Origin: Nymphaea colorata
Taxonomy: Eukaryota > Streptophyta > Magnoliopsida > Nymphaeales > Nymphaeaceae
NCBI RefSeq assembly: GCF_008831285.2
Contig: NC_045141.1
Span: 9,475,353-9,539,352 of the forward strand
DNA length: 64,000 nt
Direction: 5' to 3'
Shown here: in pieces, positions 60,754 to 64,000 of the stretch
Numbering within the stretch: the first letter of the stretch is position 1
Layout of the letters: every line of letters begins with the position of its first letter
Program-made: the position numbers and the translations under genes
The notes under the pieces: generated by a model
Told to the model about the DNA's origin: nothing
Seen by the model: only the letters and a program-made list of their open reading frames with translations
The model's database searches: none

Positions 60754-61893
60754 CTAAGTCACCGGAGTGCGGGTGCCGGTGCCGGTGCTGGCGTGGCGCA
60801 TCTTAAAAAATTTAGGTGCGGCGGTACGGGAAGACTATTTATTATTATAATGATTAATATATAATAATAATATGTTTGACAAAATTATCTCTAAACCATA
60901 AAATTATTAAATATCAAAATCAAAATTACATTTTTCTCCATTCCTTTCTTTCTTAATAAGGAGGTTAGGTTCCGGGTTGGAGGAAGGGGCAAAGCGTTCA
61001 GTAAGGAGGGTTATTCTTGTAACAGTTTTGGTTTTGGGTAAGTTAAATTAGATCAAAATCCAAATCCAGACCCGAACTATATCACTCGCCCGACCGGTTC
61101 CCCTTCCTCGTCTTCCTCTCTAATCTCTATGTCCCTCTTCCTTGCCCTCTCAATCTCACATTCCACAAGTGAGCATCGACACAGAGAAGAAGAGGAAGGA
61201 GCAGTGGCGGCGGCGGCGGTGCAGCAGGGCGGCGCTAGGTCTTCCTCCCGTCCTCACCTCTCTTCCTCCCTCTCCCATCCGTTTCCCCCTTTCCTCCCGT
61301 CCTCACCTCCCTTCCTCCCTCTCCCATCCGTTTCCCCCTTTCCTCCCGTCCTCACCTCCCTTCCTCCCTCCCTCTCCCATCCGTTTCCCCCTTTCCTCCC
61401 GTCCTCACCTCCCTTCCTCCCTCTCCCATCCATTTCCCCCTTTCCTCCCGTCCTCACCTCCCTTCCTCCCTCTCCCATCCGTTTCCCCATTTCCTCCCGT
61501 CCTCACCTCTCTTCCTCCCTCTCCCATCCTTTTCCCCCTTTCCTCCCGTCCTCACCTCCCTTCCTCCCTCTCCCATCCGTTTCCCCATTTCCTCCCGTCC
61601 TCACCTCTCTTCCTCCCTCTCCCATCCGTTTCCCCATTTCCTCCCGTCCTCACCTCTCTTCCTCCCTCTCCCATCCGTTTCCCCCTTTCCTCCCGTCCTC
61701 ACCTCTCTTCCTCCTTTGCTCTCCCTCTCCCTTTCCCCGAAATCGTCCCTTTCTCCCCCGGGTGCGGTTTGGGTGCGGGATTTTCATCGGGTGCTGATTG
61801 GGTGTGCACCTGGAGCGCACCCGCACCCGAACCCACACCTGCATCACGTCAGTGCGGGTGCGAGCTCAAAGAAAATGCACCCAGGTGACACAG
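60754..61893. mobile_element. Small hAT-like non-autonomous element carrying a minisatellite
   Basis: An 8-bp duplication GTTATACA flanks it (60746-60753 and 61894-61901). The left end reads CTAAGTCACCGGAGTGCG and the reverse complement of the right end CTGTGTCACCTGGGTGCA, matching at 13 of 18 positions. Subterminal zones contain repeated 'ggtgccggtgcc' (left) and 'gggtgcggg' (right). No transposase is present. The 1,140 bp are mostly a CT-rich 49-bp minisatellite plus GC-rich flanks, unlike the AT-rich surroundings. The TIR match is imperfect, so the call rests mainly on the duplication. Confidence 0.7.
61244..61737. repeat. 49-bp minisatellite, ten units
   Basis: Units beginning CCTCCCGTCCTCACC start at 61244, 61293, 61342, 61395, 61444, 61493, 61542, 61591, 61640 and 61689. 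The spacing is always 49 bp except one 53-bp unit with an extra CCCT. Units differ by single changes (CCCCC/CCCCA, CTCCC/CTCTC). One strand is almost purely pyrimidine. Confidence 0.97.
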
Positions 61894-61901
61894 GTTATAC
61901 A

Positions 61902-64000
61902 TTTGGTCTTTTTTCCAAAGACTGTTTCCTACAACTTTCAGACTGCATAAATCAGATTTTGAAAATTGTCTAAATTGGGGAACTCTATACGTTTTGTTTG
62001 AGAATTCAGACTTGCATTTTATAAAAATCACAAGTTGGATCTATATATCTAGTGTCTCCCCACTAAATTGTAGCCAATTTCAAGTTGATTTAACTAGTCA
62101 GTTAGTTGATTAATCAAAACTACTGCAAACTTTTTTGTAGAATTCTATGGAATCTTATATTTTGTCAACTTCGCCATGTTGTTTCTCACTCTTTGTTTAA
62201 CCTTTTTTAAAACTTTAAATTCATGTTGATTTTCTGCCATACCAATATTCTATCCCCAAAATTTAATCCCAAAAGGATATTTGATCCCGTCATGAAGTTA
62301 CATTTTAACTCTTTTTTTTGCAATGTCTGTATGTTTTAAATTTATACTCTAACTTTGTGAAACTTAACTTTTTGATCCAAACACGTTTTCTGATTCTGTA
62401 AATTGTTTTTTATTCTCTATTATACGAAGAAACTTCAGACTGATTTTCAAGATAAATCATGTTAATTTGATACCATCTTTGTCATTCAAATTGCGGTCAT
62501 GGAGTCATTAAGTTAATTCCATTTACGTGGTTTCTATGTCGTTCATGTTTCTGCCCTAAGTTTGCAATATGGTAATGTTTTACCCTACACATGTTTTTCT
62601 GATCTTATAATAATTTTGATTCTATATTATGAGAGAATCTACAGATCAATTTTGATATCAATCCAAGTTAGCTCTATGTGATGCAGAGAGTCTACAAACC
62701 AATTGGTTTTTACTCTATCTTATGGTTTTAGTCAAACAAAATGTAGCTCTTCAATCTGTTTTACATATTTTATTTTATCCAACTCCTAGTTTCTATCATA
62801 GGTTTTTGGTCCTATATCTTTCAGACCTCAAAAGAGTTTTTGGATATACAACTTGGAATTGATTGTCCCATGTATGGAGGCTCTTCCTACCAAATTTCAT
62901 GTCAATCCAATAAGATTGACCTAGTTTTTGACTTCGTCAAAGTCATACAATAGGTCAAGTGGTCGTGTTTCAAATGGACAAATTTTCATGTTTCTACTTG
63001 TTAAACTGAGTTAAAATTTAATTTAACATCTAGTTTTGATTTGTCTTGTATTTTAAACATAGTTGGGGTTTGTTTAGGGTTTCGTAATGAGTCCAAACAT
63101 TAGTCTAATGTGACTCAACCTTGCAAATCATGACTCAAATGCATTAGTTTACGTTCTTTTGCATATTATCTCAATTACATGTTCCTTCTTTCTGATTTCC
63201 AATCATATAGTACTCCATTCAATTTGGGATTTGAATTCGAATTCACCAAGAAACTTGAGCTTGCTCATCATTTGAATTGTGACAATAATCTATGCACGTT
63301 CATGATCTATCTTAATTCTTGCATCTATTCATCTTTCAAAAATCATGCATGTTATAATTACATGTGCTTTGGTTTGTTTGTTATGTTTGATATGCATTCA
63401 TGTAGCTTACTTTAGCTTTGCACCATGTATTCAATTAAAACTCGTGCACTTAGAAATAGGTCTATGTGAAAATCTGGTTGGATTGCAATCAACCACATGC
63501 ATGCAACAGTAGTACTTCCTTGCACTGGATCTAAATTGACTTTCATGTGAATGCAGTTTTTAAAAACATAGTTTTGAATGGCACATCTTTAAAGTTGAAC
63601 CTATTTTCAAACCTGTCCAGAATACAAAGTTTAAACATAATGGAAATCTAACCCTAGACCTATCCTACCTAATCCTTGCTAAACCTACTCGATGTTTGAA
63701 CCTAGACCTGACATCGAGTGCACTACAATAAGCCTCGTCTTTGCCCACATTAGAACTAGGTCAAAACCCTGAACCAGTTGAGTTCACCTTGGTCGACCCC
63801 CTTGAGCTCATAAACCTAGCTAGGTTTATCTAAATAAAATCTCAAATCAGATAGGTTCAACCTTGCAAACCTAGGTCAAAAATTGGATCTAGACCTTGGG
63901 AGCTAATTTGATTATATTTTGTATCTCACTTTGGACACTAATTTGGAGCTTCAGATCCACATTTCAGCCAATTTGGAATAACAATTTCAAATCCTATAGA
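61902..64000. other. AT-rich non-coding region, decayed repeats
   Basis: No gene was seen. A diverged duplication about 205 bp apart pairs 62,385-62,450 with 62,590-62,660 (both 'ttttctgat(t)ct' ... 'tctatattat' ... 'aga(c)tgattttcaa(g)at'). The last 400 bases again carry the 'aaacctaggtt' type of phrase seen near 60,000 and at the start of the window. Confidence 0.4.

Noticed and set aside
61129-61888. Proline/serine-rich protein of 220-250 residues
   Set aside because: It consists of the 49-bp minisatellite read through rotating frames; two overlapping frames give the same peptide, which is a repeat artefact.

Overview
This is nuclear DNA from a flowering plant. Evidence: spliced genes with GT-AG introns, a PLS-class pentatricopeptide repeat (PPR) gene, a SKIP1-like F-box gene, plant Ty1/copia elements primed by initiator tRNA-Met, a plant LINE and DUF659-type hAT transposase. 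I cannot name the species. There is no bacterial, viral or CRISPR content.

Only two host genes look intact. They form a head-to-head pair: an intronless PPR gene on the minus strand (22045..24063) and a two-exon SKIP1-like F-box/LRR gene on the plus strand (24263..27029). Their start codons are 199 bp apart, across a GA-rich shared promoter.

Almost everything else is mobile DNA. (a) 3395..8859: a very young, apparently intact Ty1/copia element, with LTRs differing by one GA unit and a 5-bp target duplication; it may lie in the intron of an unrecognised plus-strand gene. (b) 15978..20800: a 4.8-kb element with PIF/Harbinger-like termini and a TAA duplication, inserted in a tandem-repeat array. 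It carries same-strand fragments of three genes: isovaleryl-CoA dehydrogenase (exons 1-4 with introns), a PPR gene and a yippee-like gene. (c) 27640..41880: a decayed minus-strand LINE split by a decayed copia element (30820..40795), which is split in turn by a second copia of the same family in the opposite orientation (31267..35854). The outer copia carries intronless fragments of ribosomal protein genes RPL27 and RPS3A in its leader. (d) 42410..45432 and 47142..49787: two long solo LTRs, each with a 5-bp duplication. (e) 51358..55884: a decayed hAT transposon with a perfect 8-bp duplication, inserted in a copia remnant. (f) 60754..61893: a small hAT-like element carrying a 49-bp minisatellite.

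The striking theme is repeated capture of host genes by two routes side by side. One is DNA-level capture with introns kept, in the TIR element. The other is apparently RNA-level capture without introns, in the copia leader. The rest is AT-rich DNA with tandem repeats, microsatellites, two facing pieces of a plant mobile domain gene and old unrecognisable repeats.
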